Assembly (NCBI GenBank): GCA_902761605.1
Contig: CACWLC010000001.1
Span: 81,861-145,860 of the forward strand
DNA from: an uncultured Prevotellaceae bacterium
GTDB taxonomy: Bacteria; Bacteroidota; Bacteroidia; Bacteroidales; Bacteroidaceae
Reading direction: 5' to 3'
DNA: 64,000 bases
In this document: positions 37,474 through 46,077 of the stretch, piece after piece
How positions within the stretch are numbered: position 1 is the first letter of the stretch
How the letters are laid out: each line of letters starts with the position of its first letter
Notes under the pieces: model-generated
What the model saw: the letters and a program-made list of their open reading frames with translations, nothing else
Told to the model about the DNA's origin: nothing
Database searches by the model: none
Translations under genes and position numbers: made by a program

Positions 37474-37482
37474 GCAAAGATA
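37474..37482 (-). promoter_or_regulatory. Promoter -7 element of recO
   Basis: TATCTTTGC on the minus strand, ending 7 nt before the recO ATG. Confidence 0.65.
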
Positions 37483-37490
37483 CAATAAAC

Positions 37491-37595
37491 TTTGAATATT
37501 GAGCATTGGGCAATGAACATTTTAAGGCAAATATAGTTAATAATAGTTAATAGTTATCACAAACTTCAAAGTTCAAAGCTCAAAGTTCAAAAAAT
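37491..37595. repeat. 7-bp-period repeat tract between recO and tRNA-Glu
   Basis: Units in register: TTTGAAT, ATTGAGC, ATTGGGC, AATGAAC (37491-37518); TAGTTAA, TAGTTAT (37544-37557); AAACTTC, AAAGTTC, AAAGCTC, AAAGTTC (37561-37588). Different base motifs, same period. Confidence 0.7.
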
Positions 37596-37599
37596 GTAG

Positions 37600-37608
37600 T
37601 ACCTTTGC
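37600..37608 (+). promoter_or_regulatory. Promoter -7 element of tRNA-Glu (and probably rpsT)
   Basis: TACCTTTGC, 19 bp before the tRNA 5' end. No terminator is seen between the tRNA and rpsT, so rpsT may share this promoter. Confidence 0.6.
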
Positions 37609-37627
37609 ACCCGCTTTTAGCAACTAT

Positions 37628-37699
37628 GGTCCCTTCGTCTATCGGTTAGGACGAGAGATTTTCATTCTCTAAAGAGGAGTTCGACTCTCCTAGGGACTA
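37628..37699 (+). tRNA. tRNA-Glu (anticodon TTC)
   Basis: All four arms can be drawn. Acceptor GGTCCCT pairs with AGGGACT (first pair G:U), D-arm GTCT/GGAC, anticodon stem AGAGA/TCTCT with loop TTTTCAT (anticodon TTC), and T-arm AGGAG/CTCCT with loop TTCGACT. Discriminator base A99. No CCA is encoded, as is usual in this phylum. Confidence 0.95.
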
Positions 37700-37811
37700 C
37701 ATTAAATCCGTCATCTGCACAGCCGATTCTCGCAAGAGAGTCCGCCCAGGGCATCCGAAAGGTACAAGACCCATAAGCTTTAAGTTCAACAATTAAAATT
37801 AAAATTAAAAA

Positions 37812-38066
37812 ATGGCAAATCACAAGTCATCAGTGAAGAGAATCCGCCAGACTGAGAAGAGGGCGCTTCACAACCACTACTACGCAAAGACAATGCGTAA
37901 TGCTGTGCGCAAACTGCGCGCTATGACCAACAAGGAAGAGGCTGCTGCACTTTATCCAAAGGTACAGAAGATGCTCGACAAGTTGGCCAAGACAAACATC
38001 ATCCACAAGAACAAGGCTGCAAACTTGAAGTCTAGCCTTGCTCAGCACGTCAACAAACTGGGATAA
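37812..38066 (+). CDS. rpsT: 30S ribosomal protein S20
   Basis: 84 residues, the normal size. Starts [17 protein letters not shown], rich in Lys and Arg, all-helical, binding the 5' domain of 16S rRNA during 30S assembly. It lies 112 bp after tRNA-Glu with an AT-rich leader and no separate consensus promoter, and ends at a strong terminator. Confidence 0.97.
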   Translation: MANHKSSVKRIRQTEKRALHNHYYAKTMRNAVRKLRAMTNKEEAAALYPKVQKMLDKLAKTNIIHKNKAANLKSSLAQHVNKLG

Positions 38067-38091
38067 TATATTCCGACATATTGACACAAAT

Positions 38092-38125
38092 ACCGCAACC
38101 CTTTCGGATTGCGGTTTTATTTTTA
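38092..38125 (+). terminator. Intrinsic terminator of rpsT
   Basis: Hairpin ACCGCAA/TTGCGGT (38092-38115, one mismatch toward the loop) followed by TTTTATTTTTATT. Confidence 0.85.
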
Positions 38126-38169
38126 TTGTTTTTTAGCAGATAAACTATGTTTATCTGAATATTTTTTCG

Positions 38170-38178
38170 TACCTTTGC
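38170..38178 (+). promoter_or_regulatory. Promoter -7 element of gyrB
   Basis: TACCTTTGC, 25 bp before the gyrB ATG and downstream of the rpsT terminator. Confidence 0.7.
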
Positions 38179-38203
38179 ATCCAAAATTATTAGAAATATC
38201 AAA

Positions 38204-40180
38204 ATGACAGACGAACAACTGATTCAAGAACAGAATTATTCCGCGAGTAACATTCAGGTTCTCGAGGGATTAGAGGCTGTGCGCAAGCGCCCTGCAATGT
38301 ACATTGGAGACATCAGCGAAAAAGGACTTCACCATCTGGTTAATGAGACCGTCGACAACTCTATTGACGAGGCTATGGCCGGATTTTGTACACATATAGA
38401 AGTAACAATCAACGAAGATAACTCTATCACCGTTCAGGACAACGGACGTGGTATCCCTGTAGATGAACATGAGAAGATGCACAAGAGTGCATTGGAGGTC
38501 GTAATGACAGTGCTCCACGCAGGAGGTAAGTTCGATAAGGGATCATATAAGGTCTCTGGAGGTCTTCATGGTGTAGGTGTGAGTTGTGTTAATGCACTCT
38601 CTACTCACATGATGTCACAAGTATTCCGTAATGGCCATATATACCAGCAAGAGTATGAGAAGGGGAAACCCCTCTACGACGTTAAGATAGTAGGCGATAC
38701 AGATAAGACTGGTACCCGTCAGCAGTTCTGGCCTGATGGTACTATCTTCACCACTACCGAGTATAAGTACGACATCATAGCCAAGCGTATGCGTGAGCTG
38801 GCTTATCTTAATGCTGGTATCACCATAACTCTTACCGACCTCCGCCCTGACGAGGAAGGTAACCTCCGTCAGCCTGAGGTGTTCCACGCTAAGGAAGGTC
38901 TGAAGGAGTTCGTTCGTTACGTTGATCGTCACCGCACCTCTATCATCGGTGATCCTATCTGCCTGAAGACAGAGAAGGATGGTGTGCCCATCGAGGTTGC
39001 TCTGCTCTATAACAGCGATTACTCAGAGAACATTCACTCCTACGTTAACAATATCAACACTATCGAGGGTGGTACCCACCTTACTGGTTTCCGTATCGCT
39101 CTTGCCCGCGCTCTGAAGAAATACTCTGATGAGGACGATCAGTTGCGCAAGCAGATTGAGAAGGCTAAGATTGAGGTGGCACAGGACGACTTCCGCGAGG
39201 GTCTTACGGCTATCATCTCTGTAAAGGTAGCAGAGCCTCAGTTCGAGGGTCAGACCAAGACTAAGCTTGGCAACAGCGAGGTTAATGGAGCCGTTCAGAA
39301 GGCTGTTGGTGAGGCTATGAACAATTACCTTGAGGAACATCCAAAAGAGGCTCACACCATCTGCGAGAAGGTTATTCTGGCTGCTACAGCACGTATCGCA
39401 GCACGCAAGGCTCGCGAGAGTGTTCAGCGTAAGAACCCTATGACTGGTGGTGGTCTGCCCGGCAAACTGGCCGACTGTTCTAACAAGGATCCTAAGGATT
39501 GTGAGATTTTCCTCGTCGAGGGAGACTCGGCAGGTGGTTCAGCCAAGCAGGGTCGTGACCGTCATTTCCAGGCTATCCTTCCGTTGCGCGGTAAGATTCT
39601 TAATGTAGAGAAGGTTCAGTGGCACCGTGTATTCGAGGCTGAGTCTGTTATGAACATCATCCAGTCAATAGGTGTACGATTTGGTGTAGACGGCGAGGAC
39701 TCAAAGGATGCAAACATTGATAAACTGCGTTACGATAAGATTATCATCATGACCGACGCCGACGTCGATGGTTCACACATCGACACGCTGATCATGACAC
39801 TCTTCTATCGTTTCATGCCACAGGTAATCCAAGGTGGTCATCTCTATATCGCTACTCCACCGCTTTATAAATGCACATACAAGAAATTCTCTGAGTACTG
39901 CTATACTGAACAGCAGCGTCAGGCCTTTATCGACAAGTATGTGGCTGGTGATGAGAATGCAACAGCTCTGCACACCCAGCGATACAAAGGTCTTGGTGAG
40001 ATGAACCCAGAGCAGCTTTGGGAGACTACCATGAACCCAGAGAACCGCTTGCTCAAGCAGGTTACCATCGAAAATGCTGCTGAGGCCGACGAGATCTTCT
40101 CAATGCTTATGGGTGATGACGTTGAGCCTCGCCGTGAGTTCATCGAGAAGAACGCAACTTACGCAAATATCGACGCATAA
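38204..40180 (+). CDS. gyrB: DNA gyrase subunit B
   Basis: 658 residues, usual length. GHKL ATPase domain with RKRPAMYIGD, DNGRGIP and GGLHGVGVSCVNAL, transducer domain, then TOPRIM with EGDSAGGSAKQGRDR and the metal-binding DADVDGSHI, and the C-terminal RYKGLGEMNPEQLWETTM. With GyrA it introduces negative supercoils using ATP. The QRDR-like region looks ordinary. gyrA is not in the window. Confidence 0.97.
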   Translation: MTDEQLIQEQNYSASNIQVLEGLEAVRKRPAMYIGDISEKGLHHLVNETVDNSIDEAMAGFCTHIEVTINEDNSITVQDNGRGIPVDEHEKMHKSALEVVMTVLHAGGKFDKGSYKVSGGLHGVGVSCVNALSTHMMSQVFRNGHIYQQEYEKGKPLYDVKIVGDTDKTGTRQQFWPDGTIFTTTEYKYDIIAKRMRELAYLNAGITITLTDLRPDEEGNLRQPEVFHAKEGLKEFVRYVDRHRTSIIGDPICLKTEKDGVPIEVALLYNSDYSENIHSYVNNINTIEGGTHLTGFRIALARALKKYSDEDDQLRKQIEKAKIEVAQDDFREGLTAIISVKVAEPQFEGQTKTKLGNSEVNGAVQKAVGEAMNNYLEEHPKEAHTICEKVILAATARIAARKARESVQRKNPMTGGGLPGKLADCSNKDPKDCEIFLVEGDSAGGSAKQGRDRHFQAILPLRGKILNVEKVQWHRVFEAESVMNIIQSIGVRFGVDGEDSKDANIDKLRYDKIIIMTDADVDGSHIDTLIMTLFYRFMPQVIQGGHLYIATPPLYKCTYKKFSEYCYTEQQRQAFIDKYVAGDENATALHTQRYKGLGEMNPEQLWETTMNPENRLLKQVTIENAAEADEIFSMLMGDDVEPRREFIEKNATYANIDA

Positions 40181-40185
40181 TGCAC

Positions 40186-40208
40186 AGAGGAGCCCCTGTG
40201 GCTCCTCT
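40186..40208 (+). terminator. Intrinsic terminator after gyrB
   Basis: Nine-base-pair stem AGAGGAGCC/GGCTCCTCT with a 5-nt loop, followed by TTTACTTTTC. A near-consensus TACTTTTC at 40211-40218 could be the buk promoter. Confidence 0.8.
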
Positions 40209-40235
40209 TTTACTTTTCACCAACAATTGACCGAT

Positions 40236-41297
40236 ATGAGAATTTTAGCTATTAATCCGGGAATGATTTCTACCAAGGTGGGAATCTTTCAAGACGAGGA
40301 GCTGCTGATGCACGCCACGCTCAACCATCCGTTCGAAGAACTTTGCCGATATCCTTTCATCATGGATGAGTTCGACTATCGCAAAGAAAAAATTCTTGAA
40401 GAGATTAAACGACAGGGCTACACCATGGACTTTGATGTTGTTGTTGGTCGCGGTGGACTGGTAAAGCCCATCGAGAGCGGTGTATACGAACTTAATGATA
40501 AGGTGATTGAAGATACCAAGAACCCACGTCTGCACCACGCTTGCAACCTTGGTTCGCTGATCGCTTTGAGCATAGCCCGCGAGATTAAAGGCTGTCGCGC
40601 ATTTACTGTTGATCCAGGTGTTGTTGACGAGTTAGACGATGTAGCACGCATAACAGGTCTGCCCGAGATGCCACACCAGACTATCTGGCACGCGCTGAAC
40701 CAACGCGAGATAGCTAAACGTTACTGCCGCGAACACGACCTCAAGTACGAGGAGCAGGACCTTATTGTCTGCCACATGGGAAGCGGCATCTCCTTTGCTA
40801 TGCACCATCACGGACGAGCCATAGAGTGCAGCGATGCGTTGAGTGGCGACGGTCCGTTCTCTCCCTCTCGTGCAGGTATGCTGCCCACAGCAGCCCTTGT
40901 AAAGCTGTGTTATAGCGGACAATACACCGAGGCCGAGATGCTGCGTAAGATAAACGGCCATAGCGGACTAACAGCCCACTTAGGCACTAACGATGTACGC
41001 GAAGTGGAGCACCGTATAGCCGAGGGCGACAAGAAGGCAAAACTGGTGCTCGATGCAATGATTTACAGTATTTCACGCTGGTTGGCTTCGCTTGCTCCCG
41101 CTACAAACGGCCACGTTGATGCAGTAATCCTAACTGGTGCCATTGCCCACAGCAAATATGTTACCGACGGATTGCGCCAGCGATTGAGCTACCTTGCCCC
41201 TGTATTCGTTTATCCAGGTGAAGACGAACTAACAGCACTGGCCATGAATGTGCTCAGGGCCATGCGCGGAGAACAAGAGATAAAGGTCTATTCCTAA
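40236..41297 (+). CDS. buk: Butyrate kinase
   Basis: 353 residues from the ATG at 40236; the open frame extends upstream into gyrB but that part is a shadow. Starts MRILAINPGMISTKVGIF, the ASKHA/acetokinase phosphate-binding signature, with HMGSGISFAMHHHGR and GDGPFSPSRAG as in Buk. It interconverts butyryl-phosphate (or branched acyl-phosphate) and the acid with ATP gain. The partner ptb lies immediately downstream on the opposite strand, an unusual convergent layout. Confidence 0.9.
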   Translation: MRILAINPGMISTKVGIFQDEELLMHATLNHPFEELCRYPFIMDEFDYRKEKILEEIKRQGYTMDFDVVVGRGGLVKPIESGVYELNDKVIEDTKNPRLHHACNLGSLIALSIAREIKGCRAFTVDPGVVDELDDVARITGLPEMPHQTIWHALNQREIAKRYCREHDLKYEEQDLIVCHMGSGISFAMHHHGRAIECSDALSGDGPFSPSRAGMLPTAALVKLCYSGQYTEAEMLRKINGHSGLTAHLGTNDVREVEHRIAEGDKKAKLVLDAMIYSISRWLASLAPATNGHVDAVILTGAIAHSKYVTDGLRQRLSYLAPVFVYPGEDELTALAMNVLRAMRGEQEIKVYS

Positions 41298-41306
41298 GAA
41301 GATAAA

Positions 41307-42143
41307 TTATATAGCTGCCAAAGCCAGAGAGTAATACTTTGACTCTGGGCTATCTGCACGCGATGGCAGCACACAACAGCACTGGGTGCCCTGGAGCACA
41401 CCAGCAGTCTTAGCATATCCAAACAGCGTGATGGTTTTATAGAACACGTTTCCAGCCACAATGTCTGGGAATATCAGTGCGTCAGCCTGTCCGTCGATGA
41501 CAGAATGGATTCCTTTCTCACGAAGACTGACAGAATCGAGAGATGTCTTAAGATCCAATGGTCCGTCGATGATACATCTTCCGAAAGCTCCTGTCTGAGC
41601 CTCAGCGATAATCTCCAGATAATCAACCGTATAAGGAAATGTCTTTGCGCTAACTTTCTCTGCACAGTGAATTAGAGAAATACGAGGCTCTTCAATACCA
41701 AGAGAATGGCAAATATAGTTCATATAGTGGATCTGCTGACGGCGCTGGGCCTCTGTAGGCACAGGGATTACAGCAGCATCGGTGAAGAAAAGAACCTTCT
41801 CATAACGTGGTATCTCCGCCATAGCAACATGAGTGAGCACATGACCAGGACGAAGGATACCATTCTCCTTATCTAATATAGCGCGAAGAATGACATCGGT
41901 ATTGATGAGTCCTTTCATGAGGATGTCTGCCTCACCGCTCTTACAGAGAGCCACAGCTCTACGGGCACACTCGTCTTTATCGTCACCATCCACATAGATG
42001 GGTTCGATAAAGCCCATCTCCTTACCTTTCTCTACTGCATAACGGGTACTGGCATCATTGGCACAAACCACCGCTACACGTTTCTTGTCACCTCGCTTCT
42101 GGAGGAACACAATCATGTCGTTAAGTGTCTTTATTGGTTGCAT
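41307..42143 (-). CDS. ptb: Phosphate butyryltransferase
   Basis: 278 residues, matching the Pta/Ptb acyltransferase fold (HVLTHVAMAEIPRYEKVLFFTDAAVIPVP; IDGPLDLKTSLD; ADALIFPDIVAGN). It exchanges the CoA of butyryl- or branched-chain acyl-CoA for phosphate, feeding butyrate kinase. The stops of ptb and buk are 9 bp apart and converge, so each has its own promoter. It shares a compact divergent promoter with the GH95 gene. Confidence 0.88.
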   Translation of the reverse strand: MQPIKTLNDMIVFLQKRGDKKRVAVVCANDASTRYAVEKGKEMGFIEPIYVDGDDKDECARRAVALCKSGEADILMKGLINTDVILRAILDKENGILRPGHVLTHVAMAEIPRYEKVLFFTDAAVIPVPTEAQRRQQIHYMNYICHSLGIEEPRISLIHCAEKVSAKTFPYTVDYLEIIAEAQTGAFGRCIIDGPLDLKTSLDSVSLREKGIHSVIDGQADALIFPDIVAGNVFYKTITLFGYAKTAGVLQGTQCCCVLPSRADSPESKYYSLALAAI

Positions 42144-42169
42144 TTACTCAACTTTTTAGGTTTTATGCT

Positions 42170-42199
42170 GCAAATATACAAAACTTTTTGTATCTTTGC
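42170..42199. promoter_or_regulatory. Back-to-back promoters of ptb and the GH95 gene
   Basis: Minus-strand TATATTTGC (42170-42178) and plus-strand TATCTTTGC (42191-42199) are 12 bp apart and form a near-palindrome. RNA polymerase could not occupy both at once. Confidence 0.65.
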
Positions 42200-42226
42200 A
42201 AACAAAATGAACTAAAAACTACAAAC

Positions 42227-44620
42227 ATGAGGAAAAATATTATCTTTGCAGCAATTTTGATCACAAAGTGTCTGACACTTTGTGAGGCCCAGACGGCACA
42301 GGCCCCAATGGTGCTGGAGTATGACAAACCCGCCACCTTTTTTGAGGAATCACTGCCTATTGGCAATGGAAAACTCGGAGCTCTCATCTATGGAGGTACA
42401 GACGATAACGTCATTTACCTCAATGATATCACCCTGTGGACAGGAAAACCAGTAGACCGCAACCTAGACGCTGATGCCCATAAATGGATTCCTGAGATTA
42501 GAAAAGCCTTATTTAATGAGGATTATGCACTTGCTGATTCTCTTCAGTTACACGTGCAAGGACCGAACTCACAATTCTATCAGCCTCTTGGCACACTACA
42601 TATCAAGGATCTCCGTCTTGGCGAAATAAAGAATTATTGCCGGACACTGGATATCGACTCCGCAATAGTACGCGACAGCTATATGCGCGACGGGAAACTG
42701 GTAACTAGAGAATATTTTGCATCGAATCCTGATAAGCTCATTGCCATCCGACTGCGTGGCGACATCAACTGCCAGATAGCACTGACTGCCCAAGTACCCC
42801 ATCAGGTAAAGAGCACATTAGGACAACTCACTATGACTGGACATGCCACCGGTGATCCTAACGAGAGTACACATTTCTGCACAATGATCAGTGTAAAGAC
42901 TGATGGAGAGATGGCTGCCAATGACTCGTCACTCACTATCACTAAGGCAAAAGAAGCTACGATATATATTGTCAACGAGACAAGTTTTAGCGGTTTCGAC
43001 AAACATCCTGTAAAGGAGGGGGCACCTTATCTTGAAGAGGTTGCCAACGACATATGGCACACTCAGAACATGGGGTTCGACGAGTTTTATGCTCGTCATC
43101 TTGCTGACTACAAGCAGATTTATGACAGAGTAAAGATCTGTCTGAACAAAGAAGGTCGCAATCCAAATGACCTGCCAGGAGCTAAGGAACGTAGATTGAC
43201 AGACCAATTGTTGTTAGACTACACCAACGGTGGTGATCATACAACATATCTGGAAGAACTGTATTTCCAGTTTGGGCGCTATCTTCTCATTTCATCGTCG
43301 AGGACCAAGAACGTGCCCGCCAACCTGCAAGGACTCTGGGCTCCACAACTTTGGTCGCCTTGGCGCGGTAACTATACGGTAAACATCAATCTTGAAGAGA
43401 ATTACTGGCCTGCATTTGTGGCAAATATGGCAGAGATGGCAGAACCTCTGGATGGCTTTATTGCAGGCTTGGCTGCCAATGGAAAATATACCGCCAAGAA
43501 CTACTATAACATCAATGAGGGATGGTGCTCAAGTCATAATAGCGATATCTGGGCAATGACCAACCCTGTAGGTGAGAAAAACGAGAGTCCGGAGTGGTCT
43601 AACTGGAATCTTGGTGGTGCATGGCTTGTGAACACCCTATGGGAGCGTTATCAGTTTACTCAGGACAAGGAATATCTGAAGACCGTTGCCTATCCCTTGA
43701 TGAAGGGGGCAGCCCTGTTCTGCCTACGTTGGCTTATCGACAACCCCAAGCAGCCTGGAGAACTGATTACTGCACCAAGTACATCGCCAGAAAACGAGTA
43801 TAAGACAGATAAGGGCTATCATGGTACTACCTGCTATGGCGGAACAGCAGACCTTGCCATCATCCGAGAGTTGTTTATCAACACTATAGCAGCTGGTAAA
43901 ATCCTTGGTCAGAAGAACAAGGAGATGGAAAAGGCGTTAGCTAAATTACATCCTTACACCATAGGACACATGGGCGACCTGAATGAGTGGTATTACGACT
44001 GGGATGACTGGGACTTTCAGCATCGTCATCAGAGTCATCTGATAGGTTTGTTCCCTGGCAATCATATAACCAATCAGGCAGACCTTCTGAAGGCTTGTGA
44101 GCGTTCGCTTGAAATTAAGGGCGATAAGACTACAGGATGGAGCACAGGCTGGCGTATTAACCTCTGGGCTCGTCTGCACAACTCCAAACAGGCTTACCAC
44201 ATCTATCAGAAGTTGCTTACACCTATCGCCCCACGAGGCTCCAAAAAAACAAATTGGAAGGAATGGCATAAGGGCGGAGGCACCTACCCCAACCTATTCG
44301 ATGCTCACCCTCCCTTCCAGATTGATGGCAACTTCGGTGGAACAGCCGGTGTATGCGAGATGCTGATGCAATCATCAATTCAAGATGGTAAGGCAATTAT
44401 TGAACTACTCCCAGCAGCAGCTGAGGCATGGAAGGAAGGTTCTGTCAGCGGACTCTGTGCCCGCGGCGGCTACGAACTGAGTTTCGAATGGAAAGACGGT
44501 AATGTGCGCAATTGTAGCATCAAGGCCAAGAAAGCCGGAACCATTACCTTATTATATAATGGCCAACAGAAGACTTTCAAGATGAAAGCCGGCCAAACCC
44601 TACCTGTCAAGACATGGTAA
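42227..44620 (+). CDS. GH95-family alpha-L-fucosidase/galactosidase
   Basis: 797 residues from ATG 42227, which opens a signal peptide (about 1-21) and lies 27 bp after the -7 element; the 34 further upstream codons cover the promoters. N-terminal beta-domain with PIGNGKLGALIYGG, (alpha/alpha)6 barrel with NINLEENYWPA, APSTSPEN (general acid Glu) and FQIDGNFGGTAG (Asp base). GH95 enzymes invert alpha-1,2-fucosyl or alpha-galactosyl bonds of plant or host glycans. It stands alone between ptb and DUF3109, outside either PUL. Confidence 0.9.
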   Translation: MRKNIIFAAILITKCLTLCEAQTAQAPMVLEYDKPATFFEESLPIGNGKLGALIYGGTDDNVIYLNDITLWTGKPVDRNLDADAHKWIPEIRKALFNEDYALADSLQLHVQGPNSQFYQPLGTLHIKDLRLGEIKNYCRTLDIDSAIVRDSYMRDGKLVTREYFASNPDKLIAIRLRGDINCQIALTAQVPHQVKSTLGQLTMTGHATGDPNESTHFCTMISVKTDGEMAANDSSLTITKAKEATIYIVNETSFSGFDKHPVKEGAPYLEEVANDIWHTQNMGFDEFYARHLADYKQIYDRVKICLNKEGRNPNDLPGAKERRLTDQLLLDYTNGGDHTTYLEELYFQFGRYLLISSSRTKNVPANLQGLWAPQLWSPWRGNYTVNINLEENYWPAFVANMAEMAEPLDGFIAGLAANGKYTAKNYYNINEGWCSSHNSDIWAMTNPVGEKNESPEWSNWNLGGAWLVNTLWERYQFTQDKEYLKTVAYPLMKGAALFCLRWLIDNPKQPGELITAPSTSPENEYKTDKGYHGTTCYGGTADLAIIRELFINTIAAGKILGQKNKEMEKALAKLHPYTIGHMGDLNEWYYDWDDWDFQHRHQSHLIGLFPGNHITNQADLLKACERSLEIKGDKTTGWSTGWRINLWARLHNSKQAYHIYQKLLTPIAPRGSKKTNWKEWHKGGGTYPNLFDAHPPFQIDGNFGGTAGVCEMLMQSSIQDGKAIIELLPAAAEAWKEGSVSGLCARGGYELSFEWKDGNVRNCSIKAKKAGTITLLYNGQQKTFKMKAGQTLPVKTW

Positions 44621-44630
44621 AAAAGAACTG

Positions 44631-44664
44631 AAGGCGCAGGAATCTATAGATAACCCTGCGCCTT
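44631..44664. terminator. Terminator after the GH95 gene
   Basis: Ten-base-pair arms AAGGCGCAGG/CCTGCGCCTT (44631-44640, 44655-44664), 14-nt loop, then TTAG. The right arm lies within the last codons of the convergent DUF3109 gene. Confidence 0.65.
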
Positions 44665-45276
44665 TAGCTCATCAACGGTATCGAGCAGTTCCCGATACCA
44701 CTCTTCGCCAAAACGCCGGATGAGTGGGTCACGCAAGAACTGATATAATATTATATTCTCCTGCTCTCCCTTGGTGATAGCTGCCTTGCATACAACCCAT
44801 CGGTTATAGTTCAGCCCAACAAGTCCCTCTCCGAGTTTCTTCTCACGGATAGGATACAAAGCACAACTTATCGGCTTACAGAAATGGGAACGTCCCGCTC
44901 TGTATGCCTTTTCCAACGCACAAAGACAACAGTCTTTTATCGGCAGATGAGTGTTCCAATCCTCGATATCCCCATAATATGTGAACACACAATCCTTACC
45001 CCTTACGATACTCGTTACAAGGTCCCCTTCCTGATCAGTATAAGCCACTCCCTGTTTATCAATAACACTCTGTGCCGATGCTGAGAGGTTAGACCATACC
45101 TCGTCAAGAGAGTCCTCTATCTCAGCCACCTCATCGTGTGTCACAGGTGCTCCAGCATCACCTTCGACGCAACATTCGCCTTTACATGCGCTAAGGTCAC
45201 AACAGAACTTCTCCGTCAGAATCTCTGACGAGAGCAACACATCGCCTACTTGTATTATTGGAGGAAGTTGATTCAA
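44644..45276 (-). CDS. DUF3109-family cysteine-rich protein
   Basis: 210 residues. The conserved cysteine clusters FCCDLSACKGECC and DCCLCALEKAYRAG...FCKPISCALYP suggest a metal or Fe-S site, as in the YkgJ-like superfamily; function is unknown. The only start codon before an in-frame stop is TTG at 45276; the homologous part begins at IIQVGDVLL, so TTG is accepted. It lies 27 bp after ung and is probably co-transcribed. The 45277-45304 spacer is made of 7-bp units. Confidence 0.75.
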   Translation of the reverse strand: MNQLPPIIQVGDVLLSSEILTEKFCCDLSACKGECCVEGDAGAPVTHDEVAEIEDSLDEVWSNLSASAQSVIDKQGVAYTDQEGDLVTSIVRGKDCVFTYYGDIEDWNTHLPIKDCCLCALEKAYRAGRSHFCKPISCALYPIREKKLGEGLVGLNYNRWVVCKAAITKGEQENIILYQFLRDPLIRRFGEEWYRELLDTVDELKAQGYL

Positions 45277-45304
45277 TGGATAGTGGAGATTGGATAGTTA
45301 TGAT
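45277..45304. repeat. 7-bp tandem units between ung and the DUF3109 gene
   Basis: TGGATAG, TGGAGAT, TGGATAG, TTATGAT in register, filling the whole intergenic gap. Confidence 0.65.
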
Positions 45305-45969
45305 TACCAGATTATGGGAGACATGCCATTTTCCTGAAGATAGGCATTGCAACGAGAGAATTGGTGTTGGCCGAACCATCCACCACGATTAGCACTCAAA
45401 GGAGAAGGATGCACAGACTCAAGCACCAGATTACGGGTCTTGTCAATCATATAAGCCTTACCTCTTGCATAGCCACCCCAGAGCATATAAACTATATGTT
45501 CGCGATGAGCAGCGAGAGCCTTAATGGCAGCATCGGTAAAAACCTGCCATCCAAGTCTGGAATGACTGTTTGCCTCATGAGCCCTCACCGTAAGAGAAGC
45601 ATTCAGAAGAAGTACTCCCTGTTCAGCCCATCGGGTGAGATTGCCAGATGTTGGGATAGGAGTTCCTAAGTCATCCTGTATCTCCTTGAAGATATTCTGC
45701 AACGATGGAGGAAACATCACCCCGTCTTGTACAGAGAAGCTCAGTCCGTGGGCCTGACCTGGCTCATGATAAGGATCCTGACCTATTATCACAACTTTCA
45801 CTTTATCAAAAGGGCACAGGTTAAAAGCATTGAAAATCTGCTTTCCTGGAGGATAGCATACAGTCTGGGTATACTCTTTTCGCACAGCCTCAGTAAGTTG
45901 TGCAAAATAGGGCTTCTCAAACTCCTCGCAGAGATGAGATTTCCACGATTCTTCTATCTGTACATTCAT
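45304..45969 (-). CDS. ung: Uracil-DNA glycosylase
   Basis: 221 residues from ATG 45969 (an in-frame TTG sits 6 bp upstream). Family-1 motifs: GQDPYH (63-68, catalytic Asp65) and HPSPLSA near residue 190. It removes uracil from DNA by base excision. Its -7 element would be the degenerate TAACTTCGC on the minus strand (45990-45998), inside an inverted repeat. The DUF3109 gene follows at 27 bp. Confidence 0.95.
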   Translation of the reverse strand: MNVQIEESWKSHLCEEFEKPYFAQLTEAVRKEYTQTVCYPPGKQIFNAFNLCPFDKVKVVIIGQDPYHEPGQAHGLSFSVQDGVMFPPSLQNIFKEIQDDLGTPIPTSGNLTRWAEQGVLLLNASLTVRAHEANSHSRLGWQVFTDAAIKALAAHREHIVYMLWGGYARGKAYMIDKTRNLVLESVHPSPLSANRGGWFGQHQFSRCNAYLQENGMSPIIW

Positions 45970-45978
45970 CTGCAAATA

Positions 45979-46060
45979 CTATTTTGGCTGCGAAGTTACT
46001 CATTTTATCCCGAATATCATAACAATTTCCGAGAAAAGTAAACCTCGCAGCCAAAAATAG
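45979..46060. repeat. Imperfect inverted repeat upstream of ung
   Basis: Arms 45979-45997 and 46041-46060 (CTATTTTGGCTGCGAAGTT against the inverse of AACCTCGCAGCCAAAAATAG) pair with about two mismatches and a one-base gap, around a 43-nt loop. It lies between the fructokinase stop and ung. The right side read on the minus strand carries the probable ung promoter. Confidence 0.65.
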
Positions 46061-46077
46061 CCTCTATAAAACAGGTC

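Noticed and set aside
37491-37595. 7-bp tract as a transcription-factor operator array
   Set aside because: The base motif changes within the tract and similar tracts lie in coding regions, so a single binding protein is unlikely.
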